From Marsupella aquatica (lineage: Eukaryota; Marchantiophyta), in contig OZ316891.1 in NCBI GenBank assembly GCA_973895155.1, positions 6,076,001 through 6,140,000 on the forward strand: DNA of 64,000 bases, read 5' to 3'. Under the pieces are notes generated by a model. It worked only from the letters and a program-made list of their open reading frames with translations. It did not search any database and had not been told where the DNA came from. Shown here piece by piece: positions 36,198 to 47,460 of the stretch. The position numbers were made by a program, and so were the translations under genes. The first letter of the stretch is position 1. Each line of letters opens with the position of its first letter.

Positions 36198-37814
36198 CTA
36201 GTCTGAAGTTGGAGTTTCTCCTGCGAGATACACTTCACACCGCATCACGGTTTTCCGAAGACGCAGTCCAGGAGAAATCATGAAGCCTACCTTGGGGACG
36301 AACCGTTCGTCATCTTCAAGACTTACTACAGTGTCCATGTAATTTGGATCAACATCAGCACCGTCCTCAACCCTGAAGATAGAGGCAGGTGGCTCGAAAG
36401 AGAAGGCTAGCTTGTGCAGCAGCCACACAGTTCTTGCAGCTGCTCTAAAACTTAAGACCAGAGAGTTGTCACCGATTTCTTGACGACACCCGACTCCGAT
36501 ACTTTCCCTATCGTCTTTAAAATAACGTCCCCAGAGAGAATTACTTTTCTTGTCGTAGAACTCTTCAAATTGAGGATCATCACTGTCACCTGCGCGGCCT
36601 TTCTTTCGTTCGCGGAGATAGTATTCGTAGAACTTTTCTTGACGAAGGTTGGGGTCTAGATACCTTGACGCACCGAACAAGGTGTTGAAACTCTCATTCT
36701 CAAAGCCTTCGAAAAGTACATCAAATACGACAGATTTGATATGGTAACTTACATGATTTGGTCTCGCGAAAAAAACATCTGGGCTATGGGAATCCTTTCT
36801 GATTAATTTCACAACCTCGACGAACTCCTTTTGGAACCTTGTAATTGCATTTTTGGTGATACACACAGCAGCATGAAGGAGGAGAGGTGTACCAGATGCA
36901 TCGGAGTATGATCCACAAAGAGCATTAAGCTGTTCGTGCCCATATTCTGCTCCTGTGTCAGATATTGACATAGTCAACCCATGCTCGTAAGAAATTTTAT
37001 GCAGCTCCAAGTTCTGTAATTGATTACATCTTTCCAGCGACAGAATTTTACTCTGCTTCTGCTTGATTTCCTCGCTGAAGAGATGTTGCGATTCTTGTAA
37101 GGATTTGTTTGTAGCTTCGTTTTGTTCCTCAAGTGCCTGATTTTCAGCTAACAGATCCTGAAAGTCTTGCTTGACCACTGCATTTTCATTCTGTAATGCT
37201 ACTAGATTTTCCCAATGCGGTAAGGCGTACTCGGGTTTCAAGTTGGCCAATTGAACTTGATGTCCCATTGCTACGAAATTGAGATGTTCCTCCAATCGCC
37301 TGAGGAGCAGAGTGACTCTAGCAGGATATTTCATATCTTGACTGACTAAAATCTCCTTAGCCCATCGAAGTACCGTTTGTGGAGGAGTTAAGTCGTGAGA
37401 TCCACAACTCGAGACTGCTTGAAGAGACTCGAAGAAAGCTGTTTGTTGGCTGCATTTATCAGCTTCCAAGGCACGTGCTCGGGTCGACTGACCAGTGTTT
37501 ACTTCAGAGATAGGACACTTTTGAAGAGGAGAACATCCTGTTGTTTGATCCTTCCCCTGATGACATTGAAACATACCATCTTCTGGAGGTGGTTGGGACG
37601 AATGGCCAGAGTAATGAATCTTTGGCAGATTAGTCTTTACTGTAGAAGTGCGAACCTTTCGTGGAGTAGCACCACCTTGATTTTGATTCTTGCCTTGTTG
37701 GTTGGATGACCCTGTCGACCGGGTGTCAGGCAGTGAGGCGTACTTCTCATCGCCATCAGATCCCGGAGGGCATTTTTTAGGTCGACCTCGAGCCCGCGTC
37801 CGTAATCTAGACAT
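36198..37814 (-). CDS. DUF641 family protein (GIL1/IRK-interacting type)
   Basis: A single-exon frame of 538 aa from the ATG at 37814 (the open frame extends four codons upstream from a GTG, which I do not use). Residues 1-140 are polar and basic with RGRPKKCP, resembling an AT-hook or nuclear signal; about 200-268 form a heptad-rich coiled coil; the C-terminal region from about 455 carries TVWLLHKLAFSFEPPASIF and KVGFMISPGLRLRKTVMRCE, the diagnostic end of plant DUF641 proteins, where GIL1 acts in light-dependent gravitropism and IRKI binds a receptor kinase. This protein is more diverged than typical flowering-plant members, and its own role is unknown. It is divergently paired with the HSPA12-like gene. 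Upstream exons cannot be excluded. Confidence 0.8.
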   Translation of the reverse strand: MSRLRTRARGRPKKCPPGSDGDEKYASLPDTRSTGSSNQQGKNQNQGGATPRKVRTSTVKTNLPKIHYSGHSSQPPPEDGMFQCHQGKDQTTGCSPLQKCPISEVNTGQSTRARALEADKCSQQTAFFESLQAVSSCGSHDLTPPQTVLRWAKEILVSQDMKYPARVTLLLRRLEEHLNFVAMGHQVQLANLKPEYALPHWENLVALQNENAVVKQDFQDLLAENQALEEQNEATNKSLQESQHLFSEEIKQKQSKILSLERCNQLQNLELHKISYEHGLTMSISDTGAEYGHEQLNALCGSYSDASGTPLLLHAAVCITKNAITRFQKEFVEVVKLIRKDSHSPDVFFARPNHVSYHIKSVVFDVLFEGFENESFNTLFGASRYLDPNLRQEKFYEYYLRERKKGRAGDSDDPQFEEFYDKKSNSLWGRYFKDDRESIGVGCRQEIGDNSLVLSFRAAARTVWLLHKLAFSFEPPASIFRVEDGADVDPNYMDTVVSLEDDERFVPKVGFMISPGLRLRKTVMRCEVYLAGETPTSD

Positions 37815-39746
37815 CGTGGGTGACACGGAAGGCCTTTCCAGATCTTTTGAGATTTGACGATAGCTGAACCGTTAGCGCTTTGTGCAGCAGTTACAACATG
37901 AGAGTGTTTCTGTACAAGCAACTGCATAATCGAGAACACATGAGTCTATCTCAGAAACCACCAGATCTATCGATAGACTACTTCGACATGAGACGAGCAT
38001 GTTTTTCAACACCTACATCGATCTATCGCCGCATCTATCTAGTTAAGTGTACTCCTGGAGTTCCACTCTATTCAGAATCTTCTATTGGTAACATATAATT
38101 TTCTGATCCAAGAGAAAAGACCCAACTGCCATTGAGAGAAAATTCGAAGCATTTGGGAGATTCACAATCAATTTTAGGAAACCTGAAGGTCGAGATGGTT
38201 AACACGTACCTTTTTGCTGACCCTTAAAGACTCGGGAGAGAACATACTAGCATCCCTTCCCGGATCATTGCTCAACTGCGAATCCTTCGTCGAGGCACAG
38301 CCTGGACAGCTCTGGATAAGGGGGACACGATGTAACCGACTCCATCAGAGATGTCCCGTTGGGCATCGACTATGTAATGCGCATTAAGTCCATGTAAGGT
38401 ACACTGCTCAAATCCTCCCAGGGATGCTGGTGAAGATGGACAACGCTTTGCGCAGGAATGAAGCTCATACAAATTGGGGAGTACTCCAGAATAACACGAC
38501 CCAGTTCTAGGTGTTTAGTTTGCACTGTCTTACGTATGGTTGTATTTTCGGGACTTTCAGTTTCAGAAATGTTATGCACTATGCTTCACTACAGTAGTTC
38601 AGTTCCCTTCCAAATTGCGACACGACCTCGGGTCTAAATTGTAAGGTACGGTATCTCTTCAGCTATATTTGAAAGAGTGAAGCTAGGATTTAATTCAAAT
38701 CTCCGCAATAAGGAGCTTCTTCGTTGCGATTTCCCCCCTGACAGCGAATTATAAGATATGCCAGAATCCATCCCTGGCAAATCATGACAATGGCACGGTC
38801 CATAATTTCTATTCTGTTCCGTCGTCACTTCGTTTACCTGAATTATTAGGTCGTTAAGACCACCATTGTTTCATCCATGATCAAGGTAGACGGGCGACAC
38901 GAGGTGTGGCTACTTGTCTTTGGACGGACAACGAGTGTACTTAGTTCCTGGGAGATTCCTGTACTTCCAACTGCCAGCAGACCTGTGAGAGCACTGATAG
39001 CCACATCAATAGCTTATCTGATTTTCTGGACAGCCGACGCAAAGAATGATTGTAAAGACTGGAGATTGGAGAATAACATCATGATTGTACCACGGTCGGT
39101 ACTGTAAGTACGGTAGGCAAAGGATGATTCAACGCTGGAGGTGGGATAACAACGTCATGTCCGAGTGGGCGTGCCTGAGTGCTTTTGCTCTCGCTGAATA
39201 ATAAAAAGTACCTTGGCAACGAAAAGTGAATGAAGGTACTGTACGTAAGGTGGACGAAGGGAGATCGAATGAGAGCAACAACATCTCGCCAGCATGCCGC
39301 AATTCCAATGTCGTACTCAACCTTCACCTCCACCTCAACTCTGAGTCTCTGAGGCTGAACCACGTACTAGTGCGCCTAGCCCAGAGAGAACACCTAATCC
39401 TCGCCATCCCCGAGAGTTTCATACTATGACCACAAAGGGGAGGTGGATCCAGCGGAGATTTTATAGTTCAGGACAACATTTTCGCCCTTGCTGTTGATCT
39501 GCGAGACTGTAGGAAGGTAAGGTCACGGCCAAGATTCCGAGTCAGAGTAGTGAGCCAAACCTTCAGCTGACGTTTATTTCTACTCCGACCTAAGGATCCT
39601 GACAAACAAGAGCAACTGTCATTCGCAAACAAGTTGAGCGGCATGTTGATGATCCGCGTATGACGTATTTGCACTTCCACACTTGGTAACATATACTCAG
39701 ACCTCGCAAGTCTCTGAATTAGAGATTTGACATATTATTGTTGCGA
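37815..39746. promoter_or_regulatory. Spacer between the divergent DUF641 and HSPA12-like genes
   Basis: About 1.9 kb with no supported coding sequence. It must hold the promoters of both divergent genes. A short pair of related stretches (39044-39083 and 39118-39160: AAAG-ATGATT, CTGGAG-T-GGA-AACA-CATG) is a minor old duplication. The decayed pair at 35.3-35.5 kb has only about 260 bp here, so most of this spacer was lost or gained after duplication. Confidence 0.4.
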
Positions 39747-39888
39747 ATTGTGGCTATAGGTGGCCTTGGAGAAATACTGGCACCAGCAGTCGAAAGATTG
39801 ACAAATCTCTCCAATCGATTGTGGCTATAGGTGGCCTTGGAGACATTGACATCAGCAGTAAGATTAAGATTGACAAATCTCTTCAATT
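39747..39888 (+). repeat. 71-bp tandem duplication before the HSPA12-like start
   Basis: Two adjacent copies, each beginning ATTGTGGCTATAGGTGGCCT and ending with GATTGACAAATCTCT-CAAT-GA. The second copy ends within a few bases of the ATG pair at 39890/39893, so the duplication lies in the 5' leader and keeps the downstream frame open back to a GTG at 39821. Confidence 0.9.
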
Positions 39889-39889
39889 G

Positions 39890-41845
39890 ATGATGGCGAC
39901 CTGCAAGCAAGGAAAGCCTAAGTTGGCGGATCCACTGTCGGACGACTGTTCATTTGAAAGCGTAGTGAGGGAAAAACGTGCTTCAAACACAGTACTTTTG
40001 ATGTCTGCAAACAAGCGAAAACTGAAGGCGAACCAAATCAAGCTGGAGGATGCCGCGGTCGTAGTTGGCATCGACTTCGGTACCACCTATTCAGGGTTCG
40101 CTTATGCTAGAAAGGCAGACCCGGAGAAAATTTTCACGTTTTACGACTGGCCCGGCCAAGCACCAGCGGGAGCGAAGCCATATTGTAAGACACAAACTAG
40201 TCTTTGGTATTGGCGATCAGATTGCTTCAAGGATTTCGACCTCAGAGATTGGGGATGGCCTGCACATGTGAACCACAGGAAGGCCTTGCAAGCGAAAAGC
40301 ACGTACATGAAAGGCACAGAAAGCTACTCCGTCCTTGCGAGGCGACCTGTCCCTCTAACGGATTGTGGTCACTTCTTGACAAAATTTAAGCTGCAGCTCG
40401 CCGCCGTTGGATCAAGTTCTGGTTCGCAATTGAAGGGAGAAAAGCTACCAGAAGGGCTTTCAGCTGAACGGATGGTGACTGATTATTTGAAGGGGCTGTC
40501 TGTTTTCATCATGGCCGAGTTGGAGAAGTTTGACTGCTCCATCCTGAAAAAGGACGTCCAATGGTGCTTGACTGTCCCTACAATTTGGACAGATACATCG
40601 AAGCAGGCCATGGTCAAATGCGCTCAAATGGCTGGCCTTATACATGGGCTTCATTGTCGAGATGAGAGTGCCAGCCTGCACCCGATTGTGATTGTCTTGG
40701 AGCCGGAAGCTGCTAGCGTGTACTGTCTACAGAAGTTGAAAAATACAGTTCATGATCTCAAAATGGGAAGCAAGTTCCTCATTGTGGATGCAGGAGGAGG
40801 TACGGTAGATTTGGTAGTGCATGAGAAACTCGACAACTCTGGTCTGAGAGTGAAGGAAGTGACCTGCAGTACAGGAGATCTATGCGGCGGTACTTTTGTT
40901 GACCAAGCATTCATGAAGTATCTTGGTCGAAAAATAGGTTGTTTCGATCGATTCTCTGCAGAATATCCCGCCACTGTGCTCACAATCCATGGCTATTGGG
41001 AGAGCTTCAAATGTGGTTTCGATGGCCAGCAAGAGTTCGATCTAGAACTTCCTGCAAAGCTCGCTGATGCTTGGGAGACCCACGATAGGGGATGTGGGTT
41101 CTGGACTGCAGACAGACAGTACGACGCATTTGTGATTAAGACTGCAGAGATCAGGGGTATTTTTGATGGCGAGGTGAGGAAGATATTCAATCTAATCGGA
41201 GATCAGCTGGCGCAAGTTCCAGAGATAGAGGCTGTCATGGTCGTGGGTGGTTTCTCAAATTCACCCTATCTCATGAAGAGAATCCGTCAGTTTTGTTCCC
41301 ACAAGGTGAAACATATCTTAAGTCCTCCAGACCCCGGCAGCGCTGTATGTCAAGGAGCAGTTGCGTTTGGAGTTCTGGGCGCTGACATCATGATGTCCAG
41401 AAAGTCTAGAAAAACTTACGGGATACGTATGTACCGCACATTCCAGAAAGGTGATCGCCGCGGTTCTTTTGAATTAGATGACAATGGCGAGGCCCTTTGT
41501 AAAGATTCGTTTTGTGTTTTCACTCGTATAGGGGATGATGTTCCTGTCGACCATTGTGTGCCCCATCAATTCGTGCCGGTGAACAAAGGTGAAGCAAGTA
41601 TTAAGTTCACCATGTATTCAACGAACGATCCTGAACCCGAGTTCATCACAGATAAGGGGGTCGTGAAGGTGGGTTCCTGGACTTACAGTCTTCCTCCCAA
41701 GGCCAGGAGGATGAAAGAGAAGCCCCAAGTAGAGGTCACGATGTATTTTGGGCGAACGCACATCGAGGTGTCAGCACAACCCCTGAACTTCCATGGTGGT
41801 AAAAAGTCCATGTTTTCTGTATTGTTTGAAAGGGATCCTCTTTAA
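39890..41845 (+). CDS. HSPA12-like (Hsp70-related ATPase domain) protein
   Basis: A single open frame of 651 aa from the ATG at 39890 (an ATG follows directly at 39893). It has the actin/Hsp70 nucleotide-binding signatures: phosphate 1 VVVGIDFGTTYSGFAY (about 58-73), EPEAAS (271-276), phosphate 2 IVDAGGGTVDLV (298-309) and adenosine motif MVVGGFSNSPYL (450-461). The spacing and the long insertions after the first motif (FYDWPGQ) are those of the HSPA12 branch rather than classical Hsp70; there is no typical substrate-binding domain or EEVD end. HSPA12 proteins occur in animals, fungi and some plants; their role in plants is not established. It is likely cytosolic, with no targeting peptide seen. 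Divergent partner: the DUF641 gene. Intronless across nearly 2 kb, unlike its neighbours, which may hint at origin by retroposition or transfer. Confidence 0.95.
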   Translation: MMATCKQGKPKLADPLSDDCSFESVVREKRASNTVLLMSANKRKLKANQIKLEDAAVVVGIDFGTTYSGFAYARKADPEKIFTFYDWPGQAPAGAKPYCKTQTSLWYWRSDCFKDFDLRDWGWPAHVNHRKALQAKSTYMKGTESYSVLARRPVPLTDCGHFLTKFKLQLAAVGSSSGSQLKGEKLPEGLSAERMVTDYLKGLSVFIMAELEKFDCSILKKDVQWCLTVPTIWTDTSKQAMVKCAQMAGLIHGLHCRDESASLHPIVIVLEPEAASVYCLQKLKNTVHDLKMGSKFLIVDAGGGTVDLVVHEKLDNSGLRVKEVTCSTGDLCGGTFVDQAFMKYLGRKIGCFDRFSAEYPATVLTIHGYWESFKCGFDGQQEFDLELPAKLADAWETHDRGCGFWTADRQYDAFVIKTAEIRGIFDGEVRKIFNLIGDQLAQVPEIEAVMVVGGFSNSPYLMKRIRQFCSHKVKHILSPPDPGSAVCQGAVAFGVLGADIMMSRKSRKTYGIRMYRTFQKGDRRGSFELDDNGEALCKDSFCVFTRIGDDVPVDHCVPHQFVPVNKGEASIKFTMYSTNDPEPEFITDKGVVKVGSWTYSLPPKARRMKEKPQVEVTMYFGRTHIEVSAQPLNFHGGKKSMFSVLFERDPL

Positions 41846-43541
41846 TCTTTTTGAAATTCTCGATCTTCGAACAATTTTTGGGAAACATACTCGTTCCTTA
41901 GAACTAAATATAGCTTGTTGATTTGGTGTTCTAAATGAATCAATTTCTGGGAACTTGATAGATGACATTGTTGCAGTTCAGCGTTGCCTAAGTACGTTCA
42001 GCATTGTGAGGCGCAGCCTGGTTTTGTGCAAGGTTAAAACTATATAATATTTTATAAGAGAAATGTTTTTCGAAATCCTCTGTTTGCATGTCGAGTTCAA
42101 GATTATAGGTTTTCTTCGCCACCTGAGTCCCACCCGATTAGAAGATCTAGAAGTCAATAAAGCTGAGGTTCAACCAGCACCTAGGTAGCCGACCTCTTCG
42201 AGCTTAGAGTCCTTTTTCCTTCCTTTAAACAGCGACGAATCCGCGCAATTGTTTTCCTCCTTAAAACCTTCAATCCTTTTAATTTCATCAACTCTTCCCT
42301 TCTTTAGACTGGTTCAAAGTCTGGCGACCGGCCAGCGCTAGAACCAACAGACAAACGGCCAGGTTTTGCAAGGTGGACAAGCTGGTAGACTTCGGAACTC
42401 GACGTTTCTCCGAAGGGGATACTGATCCTCAAGTTTTCAAATGTCTTCTCATTACCCTCAAAAACTAGCTCTAAGAACGCAACATTTTCTGCTAAAAGTT
42501 TTTCAATAAAAAGAATCAACAAGTTGGTTGTTTCGCTACGCTATTTCTGGTGTTCAAAGTTCCGTCACCTGAACTCACCCAAAATTACCTGAATCTCTCA
42601 AGCTTCATTTCCTTACTCACCACACATGGTGAGGTAGGTCCGCACAAGGAAATCAGCCAGCCTTGGGCTCACTGGCCAGCTTGATCTTAGTTATCCCACA
42701 ACTTAAATATTGCTTGTCAGAAGTAACACTTTAACAAATGCTATCTGCAGGGGGTTAGCTCGAAACGGAGGAAGAAATTGAGCCCTTGTCAGATATCTAT
42801 GCAAACGCCGTATGCTTCTTTCTTCAGAAGGGCGTTTATGAATACTTCTAGACATCCATAACCTGGAATTGACGAAATCTGTCCAGCTAATGCTTTCATA
42901 GTATTCTTAAATCATGGGGTGTGATCTGTGAAAAATTCATCGAGAAAGCTAGCTAGTGGTCCTCAAGTTGAGCACCTCTCTACTCTAAGAACGTGAAGGC
43001 CATACGAAAAGTGAATCTAAACCTTATGCTAGCTTTAGCTTTAGGTTTTGAAGTAGGATAGATCGGTTCGGAAAAGTCTCCATGACAACTCGACGGTTGA
43101 TGTGGAGCCAAGTCTAATGTGGTGTACAACCAAAGCAACTGACCTGTCAGATGCAATACCTTCTATGTAGCTGACTTCATTCAAAGGTCGTCTTTAATGA
43201 TTCGAGTTAACGCACGAGATACTGTGCATATGTGGCCAGCATGAGAGCCTGGCTAAGTCAAGTTTCAATCATCTAACAATGAATTGTGCACTGTAAATTG
43301 GAACTATGATAATTGCTCTTAAAAAAACGGACTTTATCAGTCTGGCATGATCAAACTTGATCAGCGCCGTGCCACAGTCAACTTGTAGGAGCACTCTGCC
43401 AATTCAAAAAGATCCAACAACCTGCAGCCCATGGCTAGAACACAGAGTCTATACTTATTCTGGAGCTTGATCTAATGGGCAGGACAAGGATTGACCAGAA
43501 GCAGAAATAAAAACCACAGCTGCAATTAATCAAGTTGTCTG
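41846..43541. other. Intergenic, between HSPA12-like and sugar transporter genes
   Basis: No supported gene. A 72-codon minus-strand frame at 42304-42522 has no recognised domain. The 3' regions of two convergent genes meet here. Confidence 0.45.
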
Positions 43542-45741
43542 CTAACTCTGCTGTCCTCCCACAAAACGCTTCCAATACCAATGCTTTGCCCAAACTAACT
43601 CCATTTCCTCAATGGGTACATTCTTGGTTTCGGGAAGGAACAATGTAACAAAAATGGTCATGACAAGCACCCAGCCTCCAAAGAATAGGAAGATGCCCCA
43701 TTGGAAGCTACACAGCATTGAAAGGAAGGCTTGCCCTACAATGAATGAGAAAAGGAAGTTAATCGACACGGTCACACTCTGAGCTGCAGATCGGATTTCC
43801 AGAGGGAACACTTCGCTGGGAACCAACCATCCCAAAGGGCCCCATGACCAAGCAAAAGCCGCCACGTACATACAGATGAGAGTTACCACCACCAAGGCAA
43901 AACCCTTGGAGAGCTGAGCATCAATTTCAATGGGAAGGTGGTACTTAAGAATGAGCCCAACGGCAATCTGATGAAAAGACAAAGACGAGAACAGAGTCAG
44001 AAGGGGAGGAAAGTGCACTCATCCCTTACCTTGAATTAATGGCATTCAAGACAAATATGATAGAGCTTGAATGATTCAGGACATACAGAGATCTAGCTAG
44101 GGCGATGGGAGCGAAGTCAGACGAGAGCTGAACTTCATCATCTTGATTTGAAGACAAGAACAAATATCAAGAGCCAAAGATCAGGGACGAATCGGAAGAT
44201 ACACGAAGAACCAGCTCCCGGAAGGCTTGATTGAGTAGGATTACCTGGCAGATAAACATCTGGGCTCCTCCTTCCCAGAATAGAACTTTTCGGCCCAATC
44301 TATCCACGGTAGCGATAGAAACAAAAGTGGACAGAAGGTTCACGGCTCCAAAGATGACAGATGAGTACAACGACGCATCGTTTCCAAACCCGACGGTCTT
44401 GAAGAGCACCGGCGCATAGAACATGATCGCATTGATACCAGTGACCTGCTGGAAGAAGGGTATCAGAATGGCCACGCAGAGCTGAGGCCGGTACTTCCTG
44501 CTGAGGAGGTTTCGGAAGGGGTCTTTGATGGCATGGGCTTGATTACTAGCGACCACGATGTCCTCATACTCTTCGTCAACGTCAGACGTGCCACGGATTC
44601 TCCTGAGTGTTGCCTTCCCTTTGTCATGTTGGCTGCGCTCGATCAAACTATTAGGCGTCTCAGGAACAAAAAAACTTCCCAAGGTGAGGATGGCTGCTGG
44701 AACGACGGCAAGTCCGAGCGACAGCCGCCAGCCCCAGTGCTGTACATCTGGCTTTCCTGTTCCGTAATTGATCAAGTTAGCTGAGAGGATACCGATCGTT
44801 GTTGCCAATTGGAAACAAATGTTCAAGGCTCCTCTGAGATGTGCCGGAGCCATCTCAGACAAGTAAAGAGGCACAGCCTGCAGTCATATATAGCGCAACG
44901 ACGAGTTAGGGAATTTCCAGATTGAGCAATTTTAAACGGTTCTCGAAACAGTCAATTATATCGTGCTAATGTCTCAACGAGATGTACTTTTGCAGCAGGT
45001 AATATAATTGAAGCAGCTATGATAACAGAATTTGAAGTGAACTCTGATCGAGCGGACCTGACCTGATTGGCAAAACCCACACCAATACCCAGGAAGATGC
45101 GGCCAACAATGAGCATCGCCAAGTTCTGAGCAGCGGCATTCAGGACGCCTCCGGTCAAGAAGGAGGCGCCACCAATGAGCATGGATGGGCGCCGGCCTAA
45201 ATGCTGTGTTGTCCAGGCAGCGAAAAAACTGGCAGTCAACCCCGCGACATACAGGGATGACGTGAACAGCTGAAGAACTTGGTCATTAAAGCGACAGTAG
45301 GAGTTCACATCGTGCTTCCTGGCATAAACGTTCGGGAAAAACTTCAGAAGGAACTGGTCCATAGAAGTGACTCCTCCTGTTCATAGACCACCGACAACAT
45401 TTGTCAAACCATTCATCAAACCGCATCTGAAAGACCGCATCATCATATATCTCCAAAGTTAGGTTACAAGTTGAGCAAGAGGAAGACCACATGATATCTG
45501 GCAACGTCACATTGCAGTGAACTCAAAAGTACACTGCAAGCCCGATCCATAAAACTTGCAATTTAAGTATTGACAGGAAAGTGTATAGTCGAGATAGAAA
45601 GTACCAACCTGAGATACCGATATCATATCCGAAAATAAGACCACCACTGGCTGCTACGATCGAGACGAGCACCACGTAAACGGTAACCTTCTGTTGATAC
45701 GTCTTCTGTAACGCCGATGTGACAATGCCCCCGCCCGCCAT
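43542..45741 (-). CDS. STP-type monosaccharide/H+ symporter
   Basis: A major facilitator superfamily sugar porter that imports hexoses with protons across the plasma membrane. Four exons on the minus strand join in phase to 1,506 nt, 501 aa: 45741-45609, 45376-45063, 44877-44245 and 43967-43542. Visible family marks: [20 protein letters not shown] in helix 1 with the proton-coupling Asp at 40, LGRRPSM in loop 2-3, [12 protein letters not shown] after helix 6, [17 protein letters not shown] in helix 7, DRLGRKVLF in loop 8-9, [20 protein letters not shown] in helix 10 and [14 protein letters not shown] after helix 12. The cysteines that close the STP lid (in NSYCRFN and in SMLCSFQ) are both present, so it groups with plant STP transporters. 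All splice sites are GT-AG. The frame is intact, so probably functional. Confidence 0.97.
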
Positions 45742-46605
45742 CTTGGCTCCTCGATCGATCACGATCACTCGCTGGTTCGGTGACTACACTACAATTTTTT
45801 CAACTCCTGCACAAAAAAGCGGAGTGAGACTTCCACAATGCTCAGGAAGAAGCCTAAAACTAACGGTGCCCAGACAACACTGCAAAAATCTATCAAACAG
45901 CACAATCCAAAGAGGACTCTCTTAGTTAGTCCTGGCCTCCTAATGACAATTCCCGAAAAGCCAAGGAATTGACTTGATTACTACCAGAAACGAAGAAAAA
46001 TTCAAGGATGGCAATAATGGACATGTGGATCACCGTTTCTAACTTTTTTACGACATCACCGGAGAATTGCCACTCCAATCTTGCACACTTGCAATGCTCA
46101 GCTCCTCTTCTAATTCATCTATCGAATCGAGACCTGTGTTAAGATCGTACGCAATGAGACGGCTCCAACTAAAAGGAGGTCAAACGGGAGACTTGTAAAT
46201 GAGCCTGTGAGGGCCGCAAAGAGGTCTTATAGTAATGCTGTTCCTCATTAATTCGGGATCGGCACAATGGATCAGTCGTCAGTCATAATTATCTGGTAGC
46301 GTGTTGACTGACCGGAACCAAACTTACAATTACATAAGTGTCATCAATATATATCTTAAGGTACCGTAGCCCATTTTTAAAAAAATTTCTGGGTTTTTTT
46401 TTGGTTTTTGAAATTAGGTGTTTATAGAGAGTCCACTGGGCTAAGACCAGCGAGGCAGGCAACAAATCACACATAGGGACACACACACCCCATTCGGCGA
46501 CTAAACGCCAAAAAGCACCCCAACAATACACAAGGTCACCTCCTGAAGAAGGGCCAAGCCAGGGGGAGAAAGCAAAAAAACTAGGTTACCCATCAGGCAA
46601 ACAAG
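45742..46605. promoter_or_regulatory. Sugar transporter upstream region
   Basis: Contains the promoter of the sugar transporter gene (transcribed leftward). No TATA box is certain. Sequence from about 46.35 to 46.6 kb has an A/T run and mixed-composition sequence up to the CACTA terminus. No gene seen. Confidence 0.4.
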
Positions 46606-46930
46606 CACTAGAAGAATCCGAGGTGAACTGAGACCGCAATATATGACTCATTTTGGCTCATGTGACTTCATTGTGACTCAACGTGACTTGACCCACGCTG
46701 TGACCCTTGGAGTTGCAAAAGTTGAGACCAAAAAATGGAAGTCACTATTGATACTAGGCTTTGCAACTTGCTTGATACCCATTTGTGATTGATCTGTGAC
46801 TTTATTGTGGAGTCTAGCCTTGTTTCGACGTGACTGCAATATGACTTCAGCGAGTCACATCGTAAGTCACATACATGACTTACCCGCATTCAACAACGAC
46901 TAGCGTGTGACTATTTAGTGTCACAGGAGA
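46606..46930. repeat. CACTA left terminus with sub-terminal GTGACT repeats
   Basis: After CACTA at 46606-46610, the hexamer GTGACT or its complement AGTCAC occurs many times in about 280 bases (for example in ATGTGACTTCATTGTGACTC, ACGTGACTTGACC, CTGTGACTTTATTG, GAGTCACATCGTAAGTCACA and GTGTGACTATTTAG), in both orientations. In En/Spm, short sub-terminal repeats of this kind are the binding sites for TNPA protein. The hexamer differs from the maize site, as expected between families. Confidence 0.7.
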
Positions 46931-47460
46931 GACCAATGGAGACCCTGGCCCGCGTCACACAACAGAACCATTTGGGACTCTATATACTCATGTTTATAAC
47001 TAATAAGGTTCACATGCAAGTTATAACCATGACTAATGAACACAGAGGGACAGTTCATAAGGAGAGAGAGCACTCGACATTACAATACATAGAAACCTGA
47101 TGTTCTAACTTTAGAAATATAACACATTGAATACAAGAAATGAACATAGCATGAATGACATCCACATGAAACAAAGCATCATATAAGCAGATCCTACATA
47201 AAACATTCATAAGAATTAAACACAATCACAATCTTGCTAAAAAATGAAGATCATTTGAATTCCAATGGAATAGTTTACAATGTGATCAATGTAATTTAGA
47301 CAAAATAGGAACTCATAATTGATGACTGTAGGATGAGATAACTGAAAGCACATGCATGATACTATGAATCTCCAAGAGGACATGATTCTTGTACTGCTTC
47401 TTGACATCTAAAATCTACATAACATGACTCACACTACAAACAAATAATGGCATGACATTG
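46931..47460. other. CACTA internal non-coding stretch
   Basis: AT-rich sequence between the sub-terminal repeats and the TNPA-like stop codon, presumably the 3' untranslated region of the element's transcript. No open frame of note. Confidence 0.45.

Noticed and set aside
39821-39889. Non-ATG N-terminal extension of the HSPA12-like protein
   Set aside because: The frame starts at GTG inside a recent leader duplication; the ATG at 39890 is a more likely start.
43542-46600. Bromodomain or other 3' exons of the BRWD-like gene on the far side of the transposon
   Set aside because: All coding sequence there belongs to the sugar transporter; nothing bromodomain-like was seen.
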